Shown: positions 23,902 through 31,506 of the stretch, piece after piece
How the letters are laid out: each line of letters starts with the position of its first letter
Numbering within the stretch: the stretch's first letter is position 1
DNA from: an uncultured Ruminococcus sp.
Lineage (GTDB): Bacteria; Bacillota; Clostridia; Oscillospirales; Acutalibacteraceae
Length of the DNA stretch: 31,738 nucleotides
Direction of reading: 5' to 3'
NCBI GenBank assembly: GCA_902773035.1
Contig: CACYDB010000067.1
Location: 1 to 31,738, forward strand
Translations under genes and position numbers: made by a program
The notes under the pieces: model-generated
What the model was told of the DNA's origin: nothing
Seen by the model: the letters and a program-made list of their open reading frames with translations, nothing else
The model's database searches: none

Positions 23902-26226
23902 TTATAATTCCGTGATGATTTCCGCGAGGAACTTCTGCAGCTTCGTCGCGTCCTTAACGGTCGCTTCCTCGCCCGCGGCAAGTCCGATAGCCTTTTTTTG
24001 CTTCTCGCTGAGAATCACGAGCTTTGCCGCCGCCTTCTGAATCAAGGTAGCGTCCTTGATGTTGACCTTTCCGTCGAGGTTCGTATCGCCCTTCAGCACA
24101 GGCGGCTCGGATACGGGATCGGTAGTTTCCGTAGGCTTCTGCGGCTCCGTATAATTTCCGTTGCTTACGTTGTAAATCGGCTGCTTATAGTAGTTTGTCC
24201 TGCCCGACGAGGTAGTCGGCGTGAAGAAATTTGAAGCTCCAAGGTCGATGTTCACCGTCTGAGCGCCTGTTTCTCCCGCGTTAAAGATGATTTTCGTCAT
24301 ATCCTCAGGTACAACTGCCTTGTAAATCTTCGTGCCGTTCTGAGCGGTTTCAACAAGCTCCGCCTTTGCGCCCGGCCACGGAGTAGGAACGTTTTTGTCG
24401 TCCCAGGTGTAGAAATATACGTCGTCCCAGTTTAATGTGTTCGCGAAATAATACGCGTTCGACGCTGTCTCTTTATCGGAGAACTGAGTCGACAGCCAGC
24501 CTGCTCGGGCTCTTGTCCAGTCCTTCAGGTAGCTGAGCTCGCCGCTGTAATCGCGGGTGTAGGTCGTGTTCAGCCCTGCGTCGAACCGTCCGCAGTACCA
24601 CATAAAGCCCCACATCACGTAGTTGTTGTAGGAAGCCTGCTTGATAGAGTCGGCGTAATAATCAATGCTTCTGAGCCTGCCGTCGCCCGCGGGAGCGTCG
24701 CCGAGGATAATGTCGATTTTCGGGAGGAATTTTTCCGTCCAGCACTGTTTAACGATATCCTCAAAGGTCTTACCGTCGGAGGTCAGACCCGTTACCTTGA
24801 ACGCCTGACCGAGCGGATTTACTGTATTTTGTCTGTCGTCACTTCTGTATGTGGCTGTGCGTGTAACCCAGCCTGTATAATGGCAGGTCGAGTTTGCGCA
24901 GCCTTCGCGCATACAGTCAACGGCGCCGAGGTCTGAGTCGCAGTCCCACAGCGGAGCGGCGTAGAATTTTCCCTCGTCCGCGTTATAGGTAAAGTATGTC
25001 GAGGTGTAGCCGCCGTCGCAGTTCTTGCCGAACTCCTGCAGCAGATACTGGCTCGCGAGGCTTTGCAGGTCGCAGATTTGCTCAAGCTGAGTCATATTGC
25101 CGCTGTAGAGCGCGTTCTCGAGCGTCTGATACGTGTTTTTGATATAATTGTACTGCTCGGTCATATCAGCGTCGGTGCCGTCGTAGCCCTCCAGATCGGG
25201 AGTTTTCAGCACAACGTGATAGCCCTTGTTTGAAACAAAGTTGATGTCGTTTTTGTAGTTCCACACGTCAACCTCAACAAGAAAGTTGAAATTCGAGTTG
25301 ACGGAGTCCGAGGTGTCCTTGAGCGATACAAGCGAGCTTTTGCCCAGATCCACCTTCTGACAGGCGATATAGCTTCCCCTGTACTCGCCGTTCACGAAGA
25401 AATCGACAAAGCTCTGATCGGGAGCGTAGGGCGAGCCTGCCTCGTCCGCGAGGTTGTACATAATCGTATTTCTGAGCAGGGTGGAGTCCTTAGCGTTTGA
25501 TACAAAGGAGAATTTCTTGCTCTTGGTATGACCGATCGTCATCGAGTCGTTGAACTGGAGGTTAAACGGTTTTTTATCTGTCTGAGTCCAGTTGGTGTTG
25601 CCCCTGCCCTTGATTTTCTTGAGGGTGGTGTCCGTAACCGTCGAGCCGCCTGCAATAGCGCAGTCGGAGCCCTTTACCGAGTTTTCCTTATTCGCGATAA
25701 GAAAGGAGTAGAGGTCTGTATTCTGCGTAACGCCTTCCACGTCAACGTAGGAGTTGCGTGTATCGTTGACGAATACGGAAGCCTCGCTGTCGCTCTTATA
25801 TACAGTAAAGCTGTAGTTCTTTGAGTTGACCGAAACATTATAAGCCGTGCCGTTTTTATAAGGTACAAAGGCTGAGGTGTAGGGCTCTATCGTCACTGAG
25901 CCGATCGTCGCGGGAGTATCGTAGTTGTTGTAAATCTCAACGCGGCTGTCATCTGCTGTAGACGGCAGGAAGAAGTAGCGCATACCTGTAACGGCGTTGA
26001 GCCCCGTGTAATCCTTTCCCCAGCGCTGCCACGCCTGAGAGCTGTTTCCGCCGAGAGTGGCGTGAGCGTACAGCGCTCCCCAGTTCTTGTCCGCGAATTT
26101 CGGATAAGCCTCGGGGTTTATCGTCGGCTCCTCACCGTCCGCAAAGGCGGTAAAGGTTACTGAAAAAACAATTAATATCGCGAGTAATATCGATAATATT
26201 TTCTTTGATAGGGTGAATGATTTCAT
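23902..26226 (-). CDS. Secreted CotH kinase with CBM26-like and dockerin modules
   Basis: The 774-residue product has a signal peptide (MKSFTLSKKILSILLAILIV, cleavage near AFA at about 29), then a CotH domain at about 150-560. KGRGNTNW matches the Lys-containing nucleotide-binding motif and PLWDCDSDLGA the catalytic/metal Asp motif of CotH protein kinases. At about 590-685 a CBM26-like starch-binding module follows (VYFYTWDDK, PWPGAKAE, KIIFNAGE). A PT-rich linker leads to a C-terminal type I dockerin (GDTNLDGKVNIKDATLIQK, ATVKDATKLQKFLAEI). The start at 26226 has GGATG and a promoter upstream; an extension to 26328 is rejected. It is probably part of an amylosome-like complex. Its target is unknown. 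Confidence 0.92.
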   Translation of the reverse strand: MKSFTLSKKILSILLAILIVFSVTFTAFADGEEPTINPEAYPKFADKNWGALYAHATLGGNSSQAWQRWGKDYTGLNAVTGMRYFFLPSTADDSRVEIYNNYDTPATIGSVTIEPYTSAFVPYKNGTAYNVSVNSKNYSFTVYKSDSEASVFVNDTRNSYVDVEGVTQNTDLYSFLIANKENSVKGSDCAIAGGSTVTDTTLKKIKGRGNTNWTQTDKKPFNLQFNDSMTIGHTKSKKFSFVSNAKDSTLLRNTIMYNLADEAGSPYAPDQSFVDFFVNGEYRGSYIACQKVDLGKSSLVSLKDTSDSVNSNFNFLVEVDVWNYKNDINFVSNKGYHVVLKTPDLEGYDGTDADMTEQYNYIKNTYQTLENALYSGNMTQLEQICDLQSLASQYLLQEFGKNCDGGYTSTYFTYNADEGKFYAAPLWDCDSDLGAVDCMREGCANSTCHYTGWVTRTATYRSDDRQNTVNPLGQAFKVTGLTSDGKTFEDIVKQCWTEKFLPKIDIILGDAPAGDGRLRSIDYYADSIKQASYNNYVMWGFMWYCGRFDAGLNTTYTRDYSGELSYLKDWTRARAGWLSTQFSDKETASNAYYFANTLNWDDVYFYTWDDKNVPTPWPGAKAELVETAQNGTKIYKAVVPEDMTKIIFNAGETGAQTVNIDLGASNFFTPTTSSGRTNYYKQPIYNVSNGNYTEPQKPTETTDPVSEPPVLKGDTNLDGKVNIKDATLIQKAAAKLVILSEKQKKAIGLAAGEEATVKDATKLQKFLAEIITEL

Positions 26227-26257
26227 ATAATCACATCCGATTGTTATAATTACATAT

Positions 26258-26286
26258 ATTATATAAAAAACAACGGATAAATTCAA
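26258..26286 (-). promoter_or_regulatory. Sigma-A promoter of the CotH gene
   Basis: Minus strand: TTGAAT, a 17-base spacer, consensus TATAAT, 31 bases before the ATG at 26226. It lies inside the upstream ORF extension and so supports the later start. Confidence 0.75.
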
Positions 26287-26292
26287 TAAAAA

Positions 26293-26323
26293 AACAAGAA
26301 AAAAGCCCGAATGTATCGAGCTT
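26293..26323 (-). terminator. Rho-independent terminator of the CorA-like gene
   Basis: Minus strand: an 8-bp stem AAGCTCGA / TCGGGCTT with one G-U pair and a 5-base loop, followed by a run of T interrupted by one C. It lies 20 bases after the corA-like stop and abuts the CotH promoter. Confidence 0.8.
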
Positions 26324-26343
26324 TTCACTATTTAACAAAATAT

Positions 26344-27270
26344 TTACATCATTTTCTTGCGTCTGAGAATGAACATCGTGATTATGCAAATAATTAACGT
26401 AGCCAGACAAACAATTCCGAAGCCGTAGACAGTGTTTGCGAACGGAAGCCATTTGAGGTTCATTCCGTAAATACCCGAGATAACCGTCGGTATAGCCATA
26501 ACGAGAGTGATAGAGGTCAGGTATTTCATTACGTTGTTCAGCCTGTTGTCCATAACCGCTGAGATAAGCTCACGCGTGGAGTCGATAATGTCACGGTAAA
26601 TAGTTGTCATCTCGATCGCCTGATTGTTCTCGATGATCGTATCCTCGATAAGCTCCTCGTCCTCGGGGAACTCATTATTTCTCATAAGTCGCGTGATTAC
26701 CATATTATTGGCTCTCAGCGAGGTCGCGAAGTATACGAGTGAAGCCTCGAGCTCATGCAGAGAAATAATATCAGTGTCAACGGTTTCCTTACCCGCGCGT
26801 TCTTCGATCTCGGTACGAGCCTTGTCGATGTTGCGAAGGTCGTAAAGGTAGAGCTTTGAAATGCTGTAGAGCAGATGATATACAAAACGCATTTTCTTGG
26901 CGGTCGAGAAGTTACGCATCTTAAAGCGCAGGTTCATTCCGAAAACCTCGACTTCCTCGCGGCAGACGGTGATTACAGCGTCCGCGGTGATTATGATACC
27001 GAGAGGGATTGTGGTGTAATACTGCTCGTCGTTGCGGATTTCGGTAATCGGAATATCGACGAGGATAAGGGTGTAGTTGTCCTCAATCTCGATACGCGAG
27101 CTCTCCTCGTCATCCAGCGCGGCGACAAGATCGCCGAAGTCGATTCCGTAATAGTCAACAATTTGCTGGTTTTCCTCCGCGTCGGGAGTCGTAAGCTTAA
27201 CCCATACGTTAGGCTGGAGCTCATCTACCTCGTTCAGCACGCCGTTATATGTCTTGAAAATATTCAGCAT
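26344..27270 (-). CDS. corA: CorA-family divalent metal ion channel
   Basis: The 308-residue product has the CorA layout: a large acidic cytosolic domain, a long helix with RELISAVMDNRLNNVMKYL, and two C-terminal membrane helices. The signature YGMN, at the end of the first helix (ISGIYGMNLKWLPF), marks the selectivity filter for Mg2+ or Co2+. The KKMM end is basic, as usual. The ATG at 27270 is chosen over an in-frame GTG at 27279, because the GTG is part of the GAGGTG ribosome binding site, 6 bases before the ATG. It is monocistronic. Confidence 0.93.
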   Translation of the reverse strand: MLNIFKTYNGVLNEVDELQPNVWVKLTTPDAEENQQIVDYYGIDFGDLVAALDDEESSRIEIEDNYTLILVDIPITEIRNDEQYYTTIPLGIIITADAVITVCREEVEVFGMNLRFKMRNFSTAKKMRFVYHLLYSISKLYLYDLRNIDKARTEIEERAGKETVDTDIISLHELEASLVYFATSLRANNMVITRLMRNNEFPEDEELIEDTIIENNQAIEMTTIYRDIIDSTRELISAVMDNRLNNVMKYLTSITLVMAIPTVISGIYGMNLKWLPFANTVYGFGIVCLATLIICIITMFILRRKKMM

Positions 27271-27528
27271 AATTGTCACCTCTTTCGGAGATTCTTTCAG
27301 ATAATATTATTCTACACCATTTTTCCGCGATAATCTATAGTCAATTTTGTTAAATATCAAAATGTTAAGGGTTAATTTATGTAAATTACACATATTTCCT
27401 ATAGCTTTCGTTTTACAAAACGCTTCCCGGACATTGTTCGGAACAGTTCGCGCGGCAATAAATTTTGTGCAATATGTTAAAAATCGGACGCGTAATTTTG
27501 AACATAAAGGACATTTTTTGATAATTGT

Positions 27529-27557
27529 TTGACTTTTATGGCGATTTTCCTTATAAT
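27529..27557 (+). promoter_or_regulatory. Strong sigma-A promoter of the dehydratase gene
   Basis: TTGACT (27529-27534), a 17-base spacer and consensus TATAAT (27552-27557), giving a leader of about 60 bases. The rest of the 356-base gap from 27271 is AT-rich with no gene or clear structure that I can support. Confidence 0.85.
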
Positions 27558-27626
27558 TATAGGGATAAAATATGTTTATTTCAAGGCGGAAACAATTTTC
27601 GCTCTGAAAATAAATGGGGGATAAGG

Positions 27627-29492
27627 TTGAAACGCTTTAACATAAGGAAGGTTATCCTCGCTTTAGCGGATTTGTTTATCATCTGCGTAGGCACACTTGT
27701 AACCAACTATATATTCTCCGCGGCTCACACCTCGTACGCTCAGTCGCTCAGGGGAATCGGCTACATTATGATAGCCGACTCGATCCTATGCCTGCTTGTA
27801 ATGTACGCTACGGGCTCGTATTCAAAGGCGTGGAGAGATTTTTCAATCAAAGACTACCTGCTTTGCGTAGGCGCGATGTTCGTAGGACAGCTGCTCGTAA
27901 TCATCATCTTCTTCGCGATGGGCAAGACCTTCTCGAAGCTGTTTTTCCTGCTGAACTTCATCATTACCGCGGCGGGAGCGGTGCTGTTCAGATTCGCGTT
28001 CCGCACGTCGTATATGACGATTGCCGACTCGGGTAAGTATGTACCCGGTGAGAGAACGCTGATCATCGGCGCCGGTCAGGCGGCAAGAATGATTATCAGC
28101 GAGCTTCAGAGCGCCAAATACGATCCTAACAACAAGTGGAGCAAGTATGAAGCCGTCGGACTTGTAGACGACGACAAGGGTAAGATCCACAACAACATCA
28201 AGGGAGTCAAGGTGCTCGGCAATACGAGCGATATTCCCGATCTGTGCGAAAGCCTGAAAATCGAGCAGATCATCTTCGCGATACCGTCCTGCCCCGAGAA
28301 ACGCAGGGCTGAGATACTCGACATCTGCTCAAAAACAAGATGTAAAATCAAGGTTATTCCGTATATCGGCGACCTGCTCTTTGACAATGATAACACCCAG
28401 CTTATCAGTCAGGTGAAGGATATCAAGATCGAGGACCTTCTCGGACGAGAGCCCATCACCTTTGATAAGTCGGAAATCAGCGAGTTTATCAGGGACAAGG
28501 TGTGTATGGTAACAGGCGGAGGCGGATCGATCGGCTCCGAGCTCGTGCGCCAGATTGCCAAGTATAAGCCCAAGCAGGTTATCGTTGTCGATATCTACGA
28601 GAACAACGCTTACGAGATCCAGCAGGAGATCCTGATGGAATACGGCGACAAGCTCGACTACGTGACGCTCATTTCCTCCGTCCGCGACTACTACAAGATG
28701 GAGAAAATCTTCGCGAAGTACAAGCCGAATATAGTTTTCCACGCTGCCGCCCACAAGCACGTTCCACTTATGGAAACCGTGCCCGAGGAGGCTGTAAAGA
28801 ATAATATCATCGGAACCTACAACACCGCTATACTCTCTGAGCAGTACAAGGCTGACAAGTTCGTTATGATTTCCACCGACAAGGCGGTCAATCCCACGAA
28901 CGTTATGGGATGTACAAAGCGCGTATGCGAGATGATTATTCAGTATATGGCGCAGAACAGTACCCACACCGAGTTCGTCACTACACGCTTCGGCAACGTC
29001 CTCGGCTCCAGCGGCTCGGTTATTCCGCTTTTCCGTCATCAGATTGAAAACGGAAAGCCCGTTACCGTAACTCACCCCGACATTATCAGGTACTTTATGA
29101 CGATTCCCGAGGCGGTATCGCTTGTACTCGAGGCGGGCGCTATGGCTCACGGCGGAGAGATTTTCGTGCTCGATATGGGCGCTCCCGTCAAGATCGTCAC
29201 ACTCGCCGAGAACCTCATTCGTATGTACGGCAAGGTTCCGTATAAGGATGTTGAGATCAAGTTCACGGGACTCCGTCCGGGCGAGAAGCTCTACGAGGAG
29301 CTTCTGATGAGCGAGGAAGGGCTTAAACAGACCAAGAACAAAAAGATATTTATCGGCAACCAGATCGAGATCAATCCCGAGATCCTGCTGTCACAGCTCG
29401 AGGAGGTTGAGCGTTACGCCAACAACAATGAGAGCGACAAGGTAGTAGAAATGCTCGCTGAGATGGTTCCGACCTTCCACCATAAGAAATAA
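27627..29492 (+). CDS. Membrane-bound UDP-sugar 4,6-dehydratase (WbpM/PglF/CapD type)
   Basis: The 621-residue product has four N-terminal membrane helices, a first nucleotide-binding fold (TLIIGAGQAARMII) and a C-terminal SDR domain with GGGGSIGSELVRQI. In the long-form family the SDR tyrosine is replaced by Met. Here STDKAVNPTNVMGCTKR shows that Met and the catalytic Lys. The likely reaction is UDP-GlcNAc to UDP-4-keto-6-deoxy-GlcNAc, for surface glycan or glycoprotein sugars. The start is taken as TTG 27627, because the promoter at 27529 rules out an upstream start, no ATG is available, and GGGGGATAAGG lies just before. It has a strong terminator and no linked glycan genes. Confidence 0.93.
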   Translation: MKRFNIRKVILALADLFIICVGTLVTNYIFSAAHTSYAQSLRGIGYIMIADSILCLLVMYATGSYSKAWRDFSIKDYLLCVGAMFVGQLLVIIIFFAMGKTFSKLFFLLNFIITAAGAVLFRFAFRTSYMTIADSGKYVPGERTLIIGAGQAARMIISELQSAKYDPNNKWSKYEAVGLVDDDKGKIHNNIKGVKVLGNTSDIPDLCESLKIEQIIFAIPSCPEKRRAEILDICSKTRCKIKVIPYIGDLLFDNDNTQLISQVKDIKIEDLLGREPITFDKSEISEFIRDKVCMVTGGGGSIGSELVRQIAKYKPKQVIVVDIYENNAYEIQQEILMEYGDKLDYVTLISSVRDYYKMEKIFAKYKPNIVFHAAAHKHVPLMETVPEEAVKNNIIGTYNTAILSEQYKADKFVMISTDKAVNPTNVMGCTKRVCEMIIQYMAQNSTHTEFVTTRFGNVLGSSGSVIPLFRHQIENGKPVTVTHPDIIRYFMTIPEAVSLVLEAGAMAHGGEIFVLDMGAPVKIVTLAENLIRMYGKVPYKDVEIKFTGLRPGEKLYEELLMSEEGLKQTKNKKIFIGNQIEINPEILLSQLEEVERYANNNESDKVVEMLAEMVPTFHHKK

Positions 29493-29494
29493 TC

Positions 29495-29523
29495 AAAGGC
29501 TGACCGCGTGGTCAGCCTTTTTC
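29495..29523. terminator. Terminator shared by the dehydratase and deacetylase genes
   Basis: A perfect 11-bp stem AAAGGCTGACC / GGTCAGCCTTT, loop GCGT, followed by TTC on plus (a run of five T including the stem) and GATTATTTC on minus. It lies between convergent genes. Confidence 0.9.
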
Positions 29524-29549
29524 GTATGCGTTATCTTTAAGCGACAGCG

Positions 29550-30266
29550 TTAATCGGTCACTGTCAAACGGCGTAATGCGTCCCCGACCGCGAAGCCGTC
29601 AGCGACTCCCCTGCGGTCGATAACTATGCCGTCCCTGTCGTAGTCGGGGTGGACGATCAGCTCGGTATTGTCGGGAACCTTTCCGTTCATAAAATCCCTC
29701 AGCCTGCCGAAATAATCGGTTGTGACAAATCCCGAAGCCCTCAGACGCTTTTTCAGCTCCTCCGCCTTTTTTATTTCATCGGGAGTCACGGCTCCCAGAT
29801 TATAGCTTATCCTCAGCCTTTTTATACCCTTTTCGCCGCATACTCTCTCCGCGATGGGCGTAAAATCGGGAAAAGTGTGGATATAATGGTGAGAATCAGC
29901 GTGAGTTATATTCACTCCCGCCTCAGAGAGCCTGTCAGCCTGAGCCGAGAGCTCCTTGTAAACAGCCTCGCGCTCAGCGTCAGTCAGCATCTTACTGGCG
30001 GAAAACCCCTTGTTGAATCGACCTTCGCTCACAAAATCTCGGAAAGCCTTAATGTCATCTGTCAGCGGCTTGCCCTCGGTGATGTTGAAATGCAGCCCGA
30101 TTCTGTCGAAGAACCCTTTTTCCCGCGCGAGCTTCAAGCCCTTGTCGAAAAAATCTCCGTTCGCGACCATGGTTGTGTGGGTGATGAGCCCCTTTTCAAA
30201 CGCCTCGGCAATAGCCCTTGAACAGCGCTCGTTCATACCGAAATCGTCCGCGTTTATAATAACCAT
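29550..30266 (-). CDS. ChbG/YdjC-family carbohydrate deacetylase
   Basis: The 238-residue product matches the YdjC/ChbG family, metal-dependent deacetylases of chitin disaccharides or other N-acetyl sugars. The N-terminal INADDFGMN supplies the catalytic and metal Asp (D7, D8). IGLHFNITEGKP supplies H59, and the HADSHHYIH block (122-130) supplies further metal ligands. There is no signal peptide, so it acts on imported sugar. The gene is divergent from nagB, which fits amino-sugar turnover: deacetylation followed by GlcN6P metabolism. The ATG at 30266 has AGGCGGTGAG upstream and a near-consensus promoter. Confidence 0.9.
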   Translation of the reverse strand: MVIINADDFGMNERCSRAIAEAFEKGLITHTTMVANGDFFDKGLKLAREKGFFDRIGLHFNITEGKPLTDDIKAFRDFVSEGRFNKGFSASKMLTDAEREAVYKELSAQADRLSEAGVNITHADSHHYIHTFPDFTPIAERVCGEKGIKRLRISYNLGAVTPDEIKKAEELKKRLRASGFVTTDYFGRLRDFMNGKVPDNTELIVHPDYDRDGIVIDRRGVADGFAVGDALRRLTVTD

Positions 30267-30292
30267 TCTCTCACCGCCTTTTTTCTACCCGA

Positions 30293-30321
30293 ATTTTAGC
30301 AAATATGCCGAGAGTTGTCAA
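30293..30321 (-). promoter_or_regulatory. Near-consensus sigma-A promoter of the deacetylase gene
   Basis: Minus strand: TTGACA, a 17-base spacer, TAAAAT, 27 bases before the ATG at 30266. Confidence 0.8.
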
Positions 30322-30342
30322 CGCCGCGAGGGTATAATTTCC

Positions 30343-30371
30343 TTGACTTTTCCCACTGTTTATGGTAAAAT
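30343..30371 (+). promoter_or_regulatory. Sigma-A promoter of the ribozyme-nagB transcript
   Basis: TTGACT (30343-30348), a 17-base spacer and TAAAAT (30366-30371). Transcription would start near 30378. That gives about 120 bases before the ribozyme cleavage site and about 340 bases of leader in total. The -35 is 21 bases from the divergent deacetylase -35. Confidence 0.8.
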
Positions 30372-30498
30372 TTCTATGTTTTACGGAGTAAACGCGACGT
30401 TGTTTTCGGAGTGTCGAAAAAACGGCAATTACGCATAGTTTTTACTGTGTAAAATATACATAAAATAGGCTCCCTGAAAGGAGTAAACGGAGACTATT

Positions 30499-30651
30499 AG
30501 CGCCAGGACCGTACAGGTTGACGAGGGTTGGCAGTTATCGAAAGACTCGGCGGATGCTGCCACGGCAATAAATTCGCGGAAAATCCGCGTAAAAGCGTGC
30601 CGTCAGAGAGGATTTAAAAAGCAGAATCAAAACTGTAACAGAGGTTCTCTC
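30499..30651 (+). ncRNA. glmS ribozyme: glmS ribozyme (GlcN6P-dependent self-cleaving RNA)
   Basis: The core matches the glmS ribozyme consensus in order: A|GCGCC at 30499-30504 with cleavage expected between 30499 and 30500, GTTGACGAGG at 30517-30526, TTATCGA at 30535-30541, TCGGCGGATG at 30547-30556, and CCGTCAGAG at 30600-30608. Helices can be drawn: a short P1 (GACC/GGTT around GTACA), TGGCAG/CTGCCA (30529-30534 with 30557-30562), P3 (CGGCA/TGCCG) topped by CGCGGA/TCCGCG (30575-30589), and a P4-like closing stem GAGAG/CTCTC (30606-30610 with 30647-30651). In known cases GlcN6P is the cofactor for cleavage and the 5'-OH product is degraded. Unusually, it lies in the nagB leader, not before glmS. 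Confidence 0.93.
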
Positions 30652-30714
30652 AACGTTAAATCAAAATAAAGAAATGGATGGGCAATTCGCCTATGGATTA
30701 CAAGGAGAATTATT

Positions 30715-31506
30715 ATGAGAGTAGTTATTCAGGACAATTATGATAAAATGTGCAAGTGGGCGGCTAACTATATCGCCGACAAAATAAAGAATCACAAAGA
30801 GGACCGTCCCTTCGTACTCGGACTTCCCACAGGTTCATCACCTATCGGCGTTTACAAGGAGCTCTACACAATGAACCAGAACGGCGAGCTTTCCTTCGCT
30901 AACGTTGTAACCTTCAATATGGACGAGTATCTCGGACTTCCTCACGAGCACGACCAGAGCTACTGGTACTTTATGCACGACAATTTCTTCGATCACCTTG
31001 TGGATATGAAGAAAGAGAACATCAATATCTTAAACGGTATGACTGATGATCCCGAGGGCGAATGTCAGAGATACGAGGAGAAAATCGCGTCCTACGGCGG
31101 AATCGACCTCTTTATGGGCGGTATCGGCGTTGACGGACACATCGCGTTCAACGAGCCTTTCACAAGCCTCGCTTCACGTACAGGCGTTAGAAATCTTACC
31201 ACAGACACAAGAATCGTAAACTCGCGTTTCTTCGGAAACGATCCCGAGGCTGTACCCGCTCAGGCGCTTTCTGTAGGCGTCGGCACGGTTACGGACTCCA
31301 AGGAAGTGTTAATTCTTATCAACGGCCACAACAAGGCTAAGGCTTTAGCTGAAACGGTTGAGGGCTCTGTAAGCCACAAGTGGACCTGCTCCGCTTTACA
31401 GATGCACAACGGCGCTATCATCGCCTGTGACGAGGCGGCTTGCGACGAGCTTACCGTAGGCGCTTACAAATACTTCCTTGATATTGAGAAAAAGGAGCGA
31501 CTTTAA
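30715..31506 (+). CDS. nagB: Glucosamine-6-phosphate deaminase/isomerase
   Basis: The 263-residue product matches NagB, which interconverts glucosamine-6-phosphate plus water with fructose-6-phosphate plus ammonia. Visible motifs are LGLPTGSSPIGVY (phosphate binding), FNMDEYLGLP and GGIGVDGHIAFNEP (catalytic Asp-His-Glu). VGVGTVTDSKEVLILINGH follows and the C-terminus is standard. AAGGAG lies 7 bases before the ATG. The leader carries a glmS ribozyme, which would lower expression when GlcN6P is high; this fits a biosynthetic role better than a catabolic one (inference). The stop TAA shares its last A with the next ATG (TAATG). Confidence 0.96.
   Translation: MRVVIQDNYDKMCKWAANYIADKIKNHKEDRPFVLGLPTGSSPIGVYKELYTMNQNGELSFANVVTFNMDEYLGLPHEHDQSYWYFMHDNFFDHLVDMKKENINILNGMTDDPEGECQRYEEKIASYGGIDLFMGGIGVDGHIAFNEPFTSLASRTGVRNLTTDTRIVNSRFFGNDPEAVPAQALSVGVGTVTDSKEVLILINGHNKAKALAETVEGSVSHKWTCSALQMHNGAIIACDEAACDELTVGAYKYFLDIEKKERL

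Noticed and set aside
27271..27528. Riboswitch or small gene in the AT-rich gap before the dehydratase
   Set aside because: Only weak inverted repeats are visible, and the strong promoter at 27529 places most of the gap outside the transcript.
28329..29150. Long minus-strand open frame (273 codons)
   Set aside because: It is the shadow of the WbpM/PglF-type dehydratase, whose motifs are intact on the plus strand.
30376..30438. 20-codon leader peptide upstream of the ribozyme
   Set aside because: Its ATG coincides with the predicted transcript start and has no ribosome binding site.
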